Assembly: GCF_044761985.1 (NCBI RefSeq)
Contig: NZ_JBIWDK010000009.1
Span: forward strand, 65,216-129,215
Direction: 5' to 3'
Length of the DNA: 64,000 nucleotides
DNA from: Peribacillus sp044761985
Lineage (GTDB): Bacteria > Bacillota > Bacilli > Bacillales > DSM-1321
Made by a program: the position numbers and the translations under genes. This document shows, one piece after another, positions 35,487-43,328 of the stretch (position 1 is the first letter of the stretch; each line of letters begins with the position of its first letter). Under the pieces are notes generated by a model, which was not told the origin of the DNA, ran no database searches, and saw nothing but the letters and a program-made list of their open reading frames with translations.

Positions 35487-36260
35487 ATGGTTGAAACTAA
35501 ATCTGAGACTAAAACAGTTCGTTTTATTATTACTCGTCAAGATACACCGGATTCAGCTCCTTATGATGAGGAATTTGAATTAGCATACCGTCCGAATATG
35601 AACGTCATTTCCGCTTTGATGGAAATTCGTCGTAATCCGGTAACGGTAGAAGGTAAACATACAACTGCAATCGCATGGGACATGAACTGTCTTGAAGAAG
35701 TTTGTGGTGCCTGTTCAATGGTCATCAATGGTAAGCCAAGACAATCTTGTACAGCCCTTATTGACCAGTTAGAACAGCCTGTACGTCTTGCTCCAATGCG
35801 TACTTTCCCGGTTGTGCGTGACCTTCAAGTCGATCGTAGCCGTATGTTCGATTCATTGAAAAAGGTAAAAGCTTGGATTCCAATTGATGGTACGTATAAT
35901 CTTGGACCAGGACCACGTATGCCAGAAAAGAAACGTCAATGGGCATATGAATTATCTAAATGTATGACTTGTGGCGTATGTTTGGAAGCTTGTCCGAACG
36001 TAAATGACAACTCCAACTTCATGGGACCACAACCATTATCACAAGTTCGTTTATTCAACGCACATCCAACTGGTGCAATGAACAAAGCAGAACGTTTAAA
36101 CACAATCATGTCAGATGGCGGCCTTGCAAACTGCGGTAATTCACAAAACTGTGTGCAGTCTTGCCCTAAAGGTATTCCATTGACAACCTCGATTGCAGCG
36201 TTAAACCGTGATACTGCGATTCAACAATTCCGTAACTTCTTCGGAAGCGACGAAGTTTAA
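35487..36260 (+). CDS. sdhB: Succinate dehydrogenase iron-sulfur subunit
   Basis: The 257-residue electron-transfer subunit carries three clusters. The [2Fe-2S] domain has CLEEVCGACSMVINGKPRQSC (cysteines near residues 70-90). The C-terminal ferredoxin domain has CMTCGVCLEACP and CGNSQNCVQSCPKG for the [4Fe-4S] and [3Fe-4S] clusters. Electrons pass from FAD in SdhA through it to heme in SdhC. An AGAGGGGGAG site precedes the ATG. It is the last gene of sdhCAB, followed by two terminators. Confidence 0.95.
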   Translation: MVETKSETKTVRFIITRQDTPDSAPYDEEFELAYRPNMNVISALMEIRRNPVTVEGKHTTAIAWDMNCLEEVCGACSMVINGKPRQSCTALIDQLEQPVRLAPMRTFPVVRDLQVDRSRMFDSLKKVKAWIPIDGTYNLGPGPRMPEKKRQWAYELSKCMTCGVCLEACPNVNDNSNFMGPQPLSQVRLFNAHPTGAMNKAERLNTIMSDGGLANCGNSQNCVQSCPKGIPLTTSIAALNRDTAIQQFRNFFGSDEV

Positions 36261-36270
36261 TAAGTGGAAT

Positions 36271-36300
36271 CCATACCTTTAAAGGTATGGGTTCTTTTTT
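36271..36300 (+). terminator. First terminator of sdhCAB
   Basis: CCATACCTTT/AAAGGTATGG is a perfect 10-bp inverted repeat followed by GTTCTTTTTT. Confidence 0.88.
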
Positions 36301-36333
36301 GTTGGTTAGGTTACCATCGGCGAATATTCATAA

Positions 36334-36368
36334 AAACAACTCTTGAATTGAGAGTTGTTTTTTTTTTT
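36334..36368 (+). terminator. Second terminator after sdhCAB
   Basis: AAACAACTCT/AGAGTTGTTT with a 7-base loop and a run of more than ten T residues. It backs up the first terminator. Confidence 0.88.
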
Positions 36369-36500
36369 GAACTTAGATCGAACGAATAAGATCATATGCG
36401 ATGGTTTTAGAAAGAAGAGGTTGAAGATTCTTACGGAATTTATGTAGTATTTTTACTATGGCTAGGGAGATTCTATCTAGTAGAGGGAGGTTGCGGAAGA

Positions 36501-37529
36501 ATGAAAACAAGATATGCGAAGTATGTTTCTTTCAGTATGACGGTTCTATTACATTTGATGGTTTCAAGTCCCTTGGCTTATTCACCGGCATCTAACGTTC
36601 AAGCGGTCACCTCATTATCGGACAAGATCATCAACTTTTCGGATAATAGGGAACTGAAAGTTACGATTCTACATACGAATGATACGCATGCACATTTAGA
36701 GAATATCCCACGTCGTTTTACCGCAATTCATCAGATAAGAAATACAAGGGAGAATACACTCTTGCTTGATGCAGGCGATGTTTTTTCAGGAGTTCGTTAT
36801 TTCAATCAATTTCTTGGGCAAGCGGATATTAAATTCATGAATGAAATAGGATATGATGCCATGACACTGGGGAATCACGAATTTGATAAGTCATCAGAGG
36901 TACTTAGAAATTTCATTCGTGCTGCTGCTTTTCCATTGGTGAGTGCCAATATCGATCTTTCCAAGGATAAAAAATTAAAGAATCTTGCTCAACCTGTAAT
37001 CGGTACACCTGGTAACCCTGGAGTTGTATATCCTGCGGTAATCAAGGTAGTGGACGGCCAGAAGGTTGGAATCATCGGGCTAACGACAGAGAAGACGACA
37101 ATTCTTTCCAATCCTAATAAGAACATCATATTTGAAGATGCTTTTAAGCATGCTAAGGATACCGTTACATCTCTTGAAGAGAAAGGAGTGAACAAAATCA
37201 TAGTCATATCTCATCTAGGATATGACCGGGACAAAGATTTGGCAAAGAACCTGGAGGGAATTGATATTATCGTTGGCAGTCATAGCCATACGAAATTGAA
37301 GAAACCAGATGTATATAATCAGGAAAAGGAACCAACCTTGATTGTCCAGGCAGGTAAGCATGGTAAATACCTAGGAGATCTTGATTTGACGTTTGATGAA
37401 TCAGGCAAATTGATAAAATGGAAAGGCAAACTCATCAATATCATGAAGAAAGATCAAGAGGGTGACTTTTTATATCAGGAAGATGAGTGGGCCAAGAAGT
37501 ATTTAGAGGAATTGAAATCGCTGAAATGA
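36501..37529 (+). CDS. Secreted 5'-nucleotidase-like metallophosphoesterase
   Basis: The 342-residue protein has an N-terminal signal peptide (residues 1-35, hydrophobic core SFSMTVLLHLMVSS, possible cleavage after NVQA). A calcineurin-like phosphoesterase domain follows. All metal-binding motifs are visible: LHTNDTHAHLE near residue 54, LDAGDVFSG, LGNHEFD, ISHLGYDRD and VGSHSHT. The C-terminal 5'-nucleotidase substrate domain of UshA/YfkN-type enzymes is missing, so the protein is a metallophosphatase core only. It probably hydrolyses extracellular nucleotides or other phosphoesters; the substrate is unknown. It stands alone between sdhB and the thioesterase gene, where B. subtilis has none, and looks like an insertion. 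Confidence 0.86.
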   Translation: MKTRYAKYVSFSMTVLLHLMVSSPLAYSPASNVQAVTSLSDKIINFSDNRELKVTILHTNDTHAHLENIPRRFTAIHQIRNTRENTLLLDAGDVFSGVRYFNQFLGQADIKFMNEIGYDAMTLGNHEFDKSSEVLRNFIRAAAFPLVSANIDLSKDKKLKNLAQPVIGTPGNPGVVYPAVIKVVDGQKVGIIGLTTEKTTILSNPNKNIIFEDAFKHAKDTVTSLEEKGVNKIIVISHLGYDRDKDLAKNLEGIDIIVGSHSHTKLKKPDVYNQEKEPTLIVQAGKHGKYLGDLDLTFDESGKLIKWKGKLINIMKKDQEGDFLYQEDEWAKKYLEELKSLK

Positions 37530-37563
37530 AGGGGGGAAGAGACAACTGTTTCTTCCTTTTTCC
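37530..37563 (+). terminator. Terminator of the nucleotidase-like gene
   Basis: GGAAGAGAC (37535-37543) pairs with GTTTCTTCC (37548-37556, one G:U) over a 4-base loop, then TTTTT. Confidence 0.82.
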
Positions 37564-37656
37564 TTTATAGGTCGATTGTTTCCCTTTAGACCCTAAAGTA
37601 TATTTATTATAAGTAAATTAGAAATATCTTCCCATTTTTTCTTTTTTCTTATAAAA

Positions 37657-37674
37657 TGAATGAATAGTCATTCA
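37657..37674. promoter_or_regulatory. FadR operator before the thioesterase gene
   Basis: TGAATGAATAGTCATTCA is a perfect match to the FadR consensus TGAATGANTANTCATTCA. It lies two bases after a TATAAA box (37650-37655) and three bases before the ribosome site, so bound FadR should block transcription of the thioesterase gene. Confidence 0.85.
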
Positions 37675-37693
37675 TTAAGGAGGAGTTCTCACA

Positions 37694-38158
37694 GTGAGTA
37701 GAATATCATATATCGATAATATAAAAGAGTGGAGCAATGGATTTTCTTTTAAGCATGAGATTAAAGTCCGTTTTTCAGAAACTGACATGTTCGGACACCT
37801 CAATAATACGGTTCCATTCACTTACTTTGAAGAGGCACGGATCGAGTATTTCAATAGTATGGGTTTCATGGTGGACTGGTCTTCGGCAGAAAGTGATGAA
37901 ATTCCGGTTGTTGCCGATTTACAATGTGATTATATTCAGCAGGTGTTTTTTAACGAACAACTGACGATCCATGTGAAAGCGGCCCACGTGGGCAACTCAT
38001 CGGTGGATATTCATTATATGGGAACGAAAGAGGATGGGACGATTTGCCTCACTGGGAGGGGAACGGTTGTCCAAGTATCGAAAACGACCGGGAAGCCGGT
38101 GCCACTGGCTGAAGAAATGAAAAAGTGGATGTCAAAAACAAGTGTCAAACAACTTTAA
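37694..38158 (+). CDS. Acyl-CoA thioesterase, YbgC/4HBT type (YsmA-like)
   Basis: This 154-residue single-hotdog-fold protein carries the 4-hydroxybenzoyl-CoA thioesterase signature: VRFSETDMFGHLNNTVPFTYFEEARIEYF, with the catalytic aspartate in ETDMFGHLNN near residue 32. It should hydrolyse acyl-CoA thioesters in the cytoplasm. The GTG start has an AAGGAGGAG site upstream. It precedes gerE as ysmA does in B. subtilis (ysmB, present there between gerE and racE, is absent here). The perfect FadR operator in its promoter links it to fatty-acid degradation. The chain-length preference is not visible. Confidence 0.88.
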   Translation: MSRISYIDNIKEWSNGFSFKHEIKVRFSETDMFGHLNNTVPFTYFEEARIEYFNSMGFMVDWSSAESDEIPVVADLQCDYIQQVFFNEQLTIHVKAAHVGNSSVDIHYMGTKEDGTICLTGRGTVVQVSKTTGKPVPLAEEMKKWMSKTSVKQL

Positions 38159-38191
38159 AAGTAAAATTTCAATTAGACAAGTAAATGAGTC

Positions 38192-38219
38192 ACTCCCTTG
38201 CCCTAGCCGACATACTATA
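38192..38219 (+). promoter_or_regulatory. Candidate sigma-K promoter of gerE
   Basis: CATACTATA at 38211-38219 matches the sigma-K -10 consensus CATANNNTA. An AC lies 17 bases upstream (38192-38193), as in the short -35 element. gerE is a known sigma-K-dependent gene in B. subtilis. Confidence 0.65.
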
Positions 38220-38282
38220 TCTTGACTAAATAGACACCCACTCCGGGTTTTATGCTGGTGAAGGCAAGGAGGGTAACATTAC

Positions 38283-38507
38283 TTGAAGGAGAACGAATTC
38301 ACTCATAAGCCACTACTCACCAAAAGAGAAAAAGAAGTATTTGAGTTACTAGTACAAGACAAAACAACAAAAGATATCGCAGGTGAATTGTTTATTAGCG
38401 AAAAAACAGTTCGAAACCACATTTCGAATGCGATGCAGAAGCTTGGAGTCAAAGGACGTTCACAGGCAGTTATAGAGCTCCTTCGTATGGGAGAACTTAA
38501 GCTATAA
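38283..38507 (+). CDS. gerE: Spore coat transcription regulator GerE
   Basis: This 74-residue protein is a stand-alone LuxR-type helix-turn-helix regulator active in the mother cell late in sporulation. It switches on coat genes and represses others. The sequence LLTKREKEVFELLVQDKTT ... ELFISEKTVRNHISNAMQKLGVKGRSQAV is almost the same as B. subtilis GerE, which is also 74 residues. It begins with TTG at 38283, preceded by an AAGGAGGG site. Confidence 0.96.
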   Translation: MKENEFTHKPLLTKREKEVFELLVQDKTTKDIAGELFISEKTVRNHISNAMQKLGVKGRSQAVIELLRMGELKL

Positions 38508-38790
38508 TGTGTTGCTTTATTAATACGTAAGCCTTATATATCTTTACTCTCCCGTTCATTTGCAGCATATAAGGAAGGGTGAAACATTTCCATGTTTCCA
38601 CTTCTTTGGATGCTGCTTATTTTTTATGAGAAGGTTTTCCTGGGCTCGTAAAACTTCTGTCTTGAAATTTATTTCACTTTCTCCCAAAATGGTAGTATGA
38701 TAAGTTTCAGGAAGTAAGCGAGAAGCTTAGGTATAGGTTTTCTTCATAGAGAATATCATCATGAAATGAAAGAAAAATGAGGCGAGATTT

Positions 38791-39594
38791 TTGAAACAAC
38801 CAATTGGAATTATTGATTCGGGTGTCGGTGGCTTGACTGTGGCTAAAGAAGTCATGCGCCAGTTACCGAATGAAAATATAATATACTTAGGCGATACGGC
38901 CAGATGCCCGTATGGACCAAGGTCAAAAAAGGATGTCAAAAACTTCACATGGCAGATGACCCGGTTCCTGATGAAACAGGATATCAAAATGCTAATTATA
39001 GCCTGTAATACAGCAACTGCAGCAGTGCTGGATGAAATCAGGGCGATTCTTCCGATTCCTGTACTCGGTGTCATCCTTCCAGGGGCAAGGGCAGCTTTAA
39101 AGGTTTCTAATTCCCTACATATTGGCGTGATTGGTACAGAGGGAACGGTGAAGAGCAAAGCCTATGACGATGCACTCGTTTCCATAAACTCGGGTGTGGA
39201 AGTGGATAGTTTAGCCTGTCCGAAATTTGTCCCAATTGTGGAAAGCGGAGAGTTTCAGGGGGAAATCGTCGAAAGGGTCGTGGCGCAAACGTTGAAGCCG
39301 TTAAAGAAAATCAACATTGATACGCTCATTCTCGGTTGTACCCACTATCCTCACTTAGGACCCGTGATTTCGAAGTTCATGGGGGATAAGGTACAAGTCA
39401 TTTCCTCTGGGGAAGAGACGGCCCGTGAAGCGAGTGTCATTTTGGATTACTACCGACTAAGCAATAGAAGCAAAAGGGTTCCTGTGCACCGTTTCTATAC
39501 AACGGGTTCTAAAGATATATTTGGTGCAATCGCATCGAGTTGGCTCGGCATAGAAATTGATACGATAGAGACCATCAAGATCGACCATCTATAA
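38791..39594 (+). CDS. racE: Glutamate racemase
   Basis: The 267-residue enzyme converts L- to D-glutamate for peptidoglycan. The two catalytic cysteines are in IIACNTATAAVL (near residue 70) and LILGCTHYPHLGP (near residue 185). The N-terminus PIGIIDSGVGGLTVAKEV and LGDTARCPYGPRS are also conserved. The TTG start has a GAGGCGAG site ahead. In B. subtilis racE also lies between gerE and gerM. The 283 bases before it contain no gene. Confidence 0.95.
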   Translation: MKQPIGIIDSGVGGLTVAKEVMRQLPNENIIYLGDTARCPYGPRSKKDVKNFTWQMTRFLMKQDIKMLIIACNTATAAVLDEIRAILPIPVLGVILPGARAALKVSNSLHIGVIGTEGTVKSKAYDDALVSINSGVEVDSLACPKFVPIVESGEFQGEIVERVVAQTLKPLKKINIDTLILGCTHYPHLGPVISKFMGDKVQVISSGEETAREASVILDYYRLSNRSKRVPVHRFYTTGSKDIFGAIASSWLGIEIDTIETIKIDHL

Positions 39595-39617
39595 GACTTC
39601 CATATGGAGGTCTTTTT
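39593..39617 (+). terminator. Terminator of racE
   Basis: AAGACTTCC pairs with GGAGGTCTT (one G:U) over ATAT, followed by TTTTT; the stem overlaps the racE stop codon. Confidence 0.82.
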
Positions 39618-39732
39618 GGTTTGGATGAATGGGCGGGTGGCGGTAGTTGCCTAAAGAGAAAGGAAAATAATTGGTCTATTTTTGCCTAGGGCTCGTATAA
39701 ATAGGAGTACAAACTGTCCTAGGAGTGATTTT

Positions 39733-40803
39733 ATGTCCAATAAATCAAAAGTAACAGCAGCAGTGACAATCCTGGCTTCTTCTCTTTTTCTTTCTGGCTG
39801 TGGCTTGTTCGGAGCGGGCGAGAAAACGGAAATCGATCCCCCTAAGGATGTTTCTTTAGTGGAGGATGAATCTTCATTGGAAGAGCCGAAAGGGGAGCAA
39901 CAGCCTGTAGATGAAGGAGAAAAGGCGTCAACTGAAAGTACAGTTAAGACCGAGCTTTATTTAATTGATAAAAGTGGATATGTAGTTCCGCAAACAATGG
40001 AGCTTCCTAAATCTGAAGCGGTCGCAAAACAGGCATTGGACTATTTAGTGAATAATGGACCTGTCACAGATAAGCTGCCAAATGGGTTCCGCGCAGTGAT
40101 TCCGGCAGATACGTCGATAAGTGTAAACATAAAGGAAGGTGTGGCTGTTGCCGATTTTTCACCAGAGTTTAAAAACTATCAAAAGGAGGATGAACTCAAG
40201 ATCCTGCAAGCCATCACCTGGACTCTGACCCAATTTGATTCGGTCGATAAAATCCAATTGAGGATCAATGGGGAAGATATATCGGAAATGCCGGTAAATG
40301 GTACGCCGATCGATGATAATATCTCCCGTGCTTCAGGAATCAATGTCGATGCAAGTGATGTGGTCGATATCTCTAACTCGAAAGCTGTCACGGTCTATTA
40401 CATCGGTGGGGACGAGGAGTATTCTTATTATGTACCAGTGACACGCAGGGTCAGTGAAACGGAGTCGGATAACGTGACAGCGGCCATTCAGGAATTAACG
40501 AAGGGGCCGGCAGGTTCTAACTTGCAAACAAGCTTCATGAGTGACGTAGCGTTGCTTGATCAGCCTAAGGTTGCGGATGGTAAGGTCGTCCTGAACTTCA
40601 ATGAAAATATACTTGGAAGCTTCAAGGAGAAAAAGGTTTCCCAGGATGTACTTGATGCCCTGGTTTTATCACTAACGGAGCAAAAAGGAATTGAAAGCGT
40701 GGAAGTTCATGTTAAGGGGAGTGCAGACCTTCTAAATGAAGAAGGTAAGCCATTATCGGAACCAGTAATCCGTCCTGAAAAGGTGAACACAGGTAGTTTT
40801 TAA
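39733..40803 (+). CDS. gerM: Germination/sporulation lipoprotein GerM
   Basis: This lipoprotein has 356 residues: a signal peptide with lipobox LSGC (Cys near residue 24), an acidic linker to about residue 75, then two GerMN domains (residues about 80-200 and 225-345). Each domain has the pattern TELYLIDKSGYVVPQT ... FRAVIPADTSISVNIKEGVAVADFS. GerM acts with the SpoIIIA/SpoIIQ assembly in the forespore-mother-cell channel and affects germination. The ATG at 39733 follows AGGAGTG; the frame is open further upstream without a ribosome site. In B. subtilis gerM is followed by rph, which is missing here. Confidence 0.93.
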   Translation: MSNKSKVTAAVTILASSLFLSGCGLFGAGEKTEIDPPKDVSLVEDESSLEEPKGEQQPVDEGEKASTESTVKTELYLIDKSGYVVPQTMELPKSEAVAKQALDYLVNNGPVTDKLPNGFRAVIPADTSISVNIKEGVAVADFSPEFKNYQKEDELKILQAITWTLTQFDSVDKIQLRINGEDISEMPVNGTPIDDNISRASGINVDASDVVDISNSKAVTVYYIGGDEEYSYYVPVTRRVSETESDNVTAAIQELTKGPAGSNLQTSFMSDVALLDQPKVADGKVVLNFNENILGSFKEKKVSQDVLDALVLSLTEQKGIESVEVHVKGSADLLNEEGKPLSEPVIRPEKVNTGSF

Positions 40804-40830
40804 AGAAACGAGTTGATACCTATAAAAAAT

Positions 40831-40866
40831 GGAGGCAGGCTTTCAGCTGCCTCTTATTCTATTTTT
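40831..40866 (+). terminator. Terminator of gerM
   Basis: GAGGCAG pairs with CTGCCTC over an 8-base loop. The T tract (TTATTCTATTTTT) is interrupted. Confidence 0.7.
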
Positions 40867-41165
40867 CAAAATAGAGAGGATTTATTTCTAAAAAGTAACC
40901 TCATAAGTTTCCGGATTATTGAAGAAGCTGAATTTATGATAAAATTAACTTATCAAATAAAGTTCGATCTTCCTTGTGGTCATCAAGCTGTCCCGACAGG
41001 AAGCGGAGAACGAAGTGAACTACGAGTGAGGAACATACTTAATATTTACATAAGACAAGCACCCAATTTACTTGTTCGAACGATGAATAAGTCCATATCG
41101 TATTCGGAAGTCAAAGGGGCAAGAGGGAACTCAGTGAAGATAAACGAAAAGGATGAGATGAATTG
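40867..41165. other. Gap between gerM and rdgB where rph is expected
   Basis: In B. subtilis RNase PH (rph) lies here. None of its conserved segments can be found in any frame, and the gap is far too short for the gene. A 117-residue open frame (40813-41166) runs through the gap and ends over the rdgB start. It has no ribosome site, no recognisable domain and overlaps the gerM terminator, so I do not call it a gene. Confidence 0.6.
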
Positions 41166-41777
41166 ATGAAAACAGTGATTATTGCGACGAAGAATAAAGG
41201 AAAGGCCAACGAATTCAAGAACATGTTTGCGGCAAAAGGTTATGAAGTCAAGACTCTCCTCGACCTGCCGGATGCACCGGATGTCGAGGAAACTGGAACG
41301 ACGTTCGAAGAGAATGCAATTCTTAAAGCGGAAGCGATTGCCCATAAGGTAGGCCACTTTGTCCTCGCAGACGACTCGGGGCTGATCGTAGATGCGTTAG
41401 ACGGCCGACCTGGCGTATATTCTGCCCGTTATGCCGGTGAAGATAAGGTTGATGAAGCGAACACGGAAAAAGTATTGAGGGAACTAGAGGGTGTACCAGA
41501 GGAGGAAAGAACGGCTAGGTTCTATTGCGCATTGGCATTGGCCTCTCCCAATCAAGAAACGATAACGGTTTCAGGTACGATGGAAGGTTTCATTACGAAG
41601 CAACCGATAGGAACCAATGGATTTGGCTATGACCCAATCTTTTTTGTGAAAGAACAGGGCAAAACAAATGCTGAATTGACAAAAGAAGAAAAAAATAATA
41701 TCAGTCACCGTGCAAACGCATTGAAAGCGTTGGATGAGAAATTGGAAGAATTCCTTAAACGGGAAGAAGGAATGTGA
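41166..41777 (+). CDS. rdgB: XTP/dITP diphosphatase (RdgB/HAM1 family)
   Basis: The 203-residue house-cleaning pyrophosphatase removes dITP, dXTP and ITP from the nucleotide pool. Conserved parts are VIIATKNKGKANEFKNMF at the N-terminus, ETGTTFEENAILKAE, the metal-binding FVLADDSGLIVDALDGRPGVYSARYAG, and TNGFGYDPIFFV near residue 155. The ATG at 41166 has a GGATGAG site 8 bases upstream. The downstream phosphodiesterase gene begins within 3 bases of its stop, so they are co-translated. The gene corresponds to B. subtilis ysnA. Confidence 0.94.
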   Translation: MKTVIIATKNKGKANEFKNMFAAKGYEVKTLLDLPDAPDVEETGTTFEENAILKAEAIAHKVGHFVLADDSGLIVDALDGRPGVYSARYAGEDKVDEANTEKVLRELEGVPEEERTARFYCALALASPNQETITVSGTMEGFITKQPIGTNGFGYDPIFFVKEQGKTNAELTKEEKNNISHRANALKALDEKLEEFLKREEGM

Positions 41778-41779
41778 TC

Positions 41780-42292
41780 ATGAAGGTCCTGATAATGAGT
41801 GATAGCCACGGGCTTACTCATGAAATAAGCATGATCACCGCTCGTCATAAACAAGAAGTCACAGCGATGATACATTGTGGAGATTCGGAACTTGAAAGCA
41901 AGGATCCACTTTTGAGAGGGTATTTAGCGGTACGTGGGAACTGTGACCATGATCATGCCTTTCCTAACGATCTCATTCAAGACATTGCTGGCAAACGCTT
42001 CTTCATTACCCATGGACATCTGTATAATATTAAGATGACACTGATGAACTTATCATATAAAAGTGAAGAATCCGGTGCTGATATCGTTTGTTTTGGGCAT
42101 TCTCACGCAGCGGGATCTGAACGTATCGATGGAAGGTTATTCATCAATCCTGGCAGTATTCGCCAGCCTCGGGGGCGAAAAGAAAAAACGTATGTAATTT
42201 TGTCTATTGAAGAAAACGTACTTGAAATCACGTATTACGATCTTGAAGGAAACACGGTCGAGGAACTAAATAAAGCTTATAAAACCAACTGA
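41780..42292 (+). CDS. YfcE/MJ0936-type metallophosphodiesterase
   Basis: The 170-residue protein of the calcineurin-like superfamily has all five metal-site motifs: MSDSHG near residue 6, IHCGDSE near 36, VRGNCDHD near 55, FITHGHLYN near 76 and CFGHSHAAG near 106. Relatives are Mn- or Ni-dependent phosphodiesterases with activity on model substrates; the physiological substrate is unknown. The ATG at 41780 (GAAGAAGG 9 bases before it) is preferred over an in-frame GTG at 41774. It follows rdgB as ysnB follows ysnA in B. subtilis. Confidence 0.9.
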   Translation: MKVLIMSDSHGLTHEISMITARHKQEVTAMIHCGDSELESKDPLLRGYLAVRGNCDHDHAFPNDLIQDIAGKRFFITHGHLYNIKMTLMNLSYKSEESGADIVCFGHSHAAGSERIDGRLFINPGSIRQPRGRKEKTYVILSIEENVLEITYYDLEGNTVEELNKAYKTN

Positions 42293-42308
42293 CTTAAGGT
42301 ATAATGAA

Positions 42309-42333
42309 CAGGAAGCATTCTGTGCTTCCTGTC
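42309..42333 (+). other. Hairpin after the phosphodiesterase gene
   Basis: ACAGGAAGCA and TGCTTCCTGT pair perfectly over 5 bases, but an A run rather than a T run follows. It may be a terminator of low efficiency or an mRNA 3'-end protector. Confidence 0.5.
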
Positions 42334-42356
42334 TGCAAAAAAAATTATTAAAACCA

Positions 42357-42385
42357 TTGACTTTCTTTTAATATGCTAATATAAT
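42357..42385 (+). promoter_or_regulatory. Promoter of the first tRNA-Arg gene
   Basis: TTGACT at 42357-42362, a 17-base spacer, and TATAAT at 42380-42385, about 70 bases before the mature tRNA. Confidence 0.88.
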
Positions 42386-42453
42386 AAGAATTGTCCTAAG
42401 GGATCTTAAGTAAGGTTAATACATAAGTGTTACCGCAACTTATATCATAAAAT

Positions 42454-42527
<74 letters not shown>

Positions 42528-42532
42528 CTACC

Positions 42533-42569
42533 AAACAGTCAAATCCTTTTAGGGTTTGGCTGTTTTTTT
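42533..42569 (+). terminator. Terminator of tRNA-Arg copy 1
   Basis: AAACAGTCAAATCC pairs with GGGTTTGGCTGTTT (two G:U pairs), followed by T residues. Confidence 0.9.
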
Positions 42570-42605
42570 ATTGAATATAAATCTTCTGGTGAAAATAAAA
42601 AAATG

Positions 42606-42634
42606 TTGACTTTTCTATTATATTTCACTATAAT
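42606..42634 (+). promoter_or_regulatory. Promoter of the second tRNA-Arg gene
   Basis: TTGACT at 42606-42611, a 17-base spacer, and TATAAT at 42629-42634. Boxes and spacing are identical to those of the first copy, although spacer and leader sequences differ. Confidence 0.88.
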
Positions 42635-42683
42635 AAGAGTTGTCTTAAATGACCAAGAATTTTCATACATAGTGTTACACAAT

Positions 42684-42757
<74 letters not shown>

Positions 42758-42762
42758 CTATC

Positions 42763-42802
42763 AAAAACAGCCAAGGCCTTTTATAGGGTTTGGCTGTTTT
42801 TT
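42763..42802 (+). terminator. Terminator of tRNA-Arg copy 2
   Basis: AAAACAGCCAA pairs with TTGGCTGTTTT, followed by further T residues; the right arm is nearly the same as that of copy 1. Confidence 0.88.
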
Positions 42803-43055
42803 CGTTATATAAAGGTTTGTCATGGCATTTTATAATGATATGTTTGTTTCCCCTATCATTATTCCCATAGGATTCAAGAGGGGAACATTTCACTAGAGGA
42901 TATGGATGAAGAATACTGTTGATCATGGAGACAATGATTTGAGGCCATAGATCTATTGCCTTTTAGTTTCTTTTCTAACTTGTTTATATTTCTATTTTTA
43001 GAGAAGGTGGATTCTCTTTTATGTCGAACTGTATAAGAATAAGGGAGATGTTTAG
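42803..43055. other. Gene-free stretch after the tRNA pair
   Basis: I see no gene. An imperfect inverted repeat (TGTTTCCCCT near 42845, AGGGGAACA near 42880) is present but has no T run. No phage attachment repeat of the tRNA 3' end is seen elsewhere in the window. Confidence 0.4.
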
Positions 43056-43256
43056 ATGAATAAAGATAGCTTATTTAAATTCATTCAAACTTCCACGCGA
43101 GGGAATTTCTTTTCAGTAGAGATAGCCCAAGATGGAACCAAAGTAGTTCAAATGGCCAAGGAGTTAGAACAAGAAGGCAGAATCAAACTAAGAGAGTGTA
43201 AGTCGCAAAATCAAGGCGTTTACCTTGAAGGCATCCTTAAATTCATTCCTAGTTAA
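43056..43256 (+). CDS. Small hypothetical protein, 66 residues
   Basis: I do not recognise this protein. It begins MNKDSLFKFIQTSTRGNFFS and contains the helical stretch VVQMAKELEQEGRIKLREC, reminiscent of a winged-helix or dissociation-type DNA-binding half but too short to assign. The ATG has a GGGAGATG site ahead, and the gene ends at a good terminator, so it is probably expressed. It is in the accessory interval between the tRNA genes and ilvB. Confidence 0.65.
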   Translation: MNKDSLFKFIQTSTRGNFFSVEIAQDGTKVVQMAKELEQEGRIKLRECKSQNQGVYLEGILKFIPS

Positions 43257-43281
43257 TACCATCGGTTCAGTTAGGAAGAGG

Positions 43282-43313
43282 AAAAAAGCATCCAACGAGT
43301 TGGATGCTTTTTT
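43282..43313. terminator. Bidirectional terminator
   Basis: AAAAAAGCATCCAAC and GTTGGATGCTTTTTT form a perfect inverted repeat. It serves the small gene before it and the reverse-strand frame after it. Confidence 0.9.
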
Positions 43314-43328
43314 CTGTGTCTGATTCAT

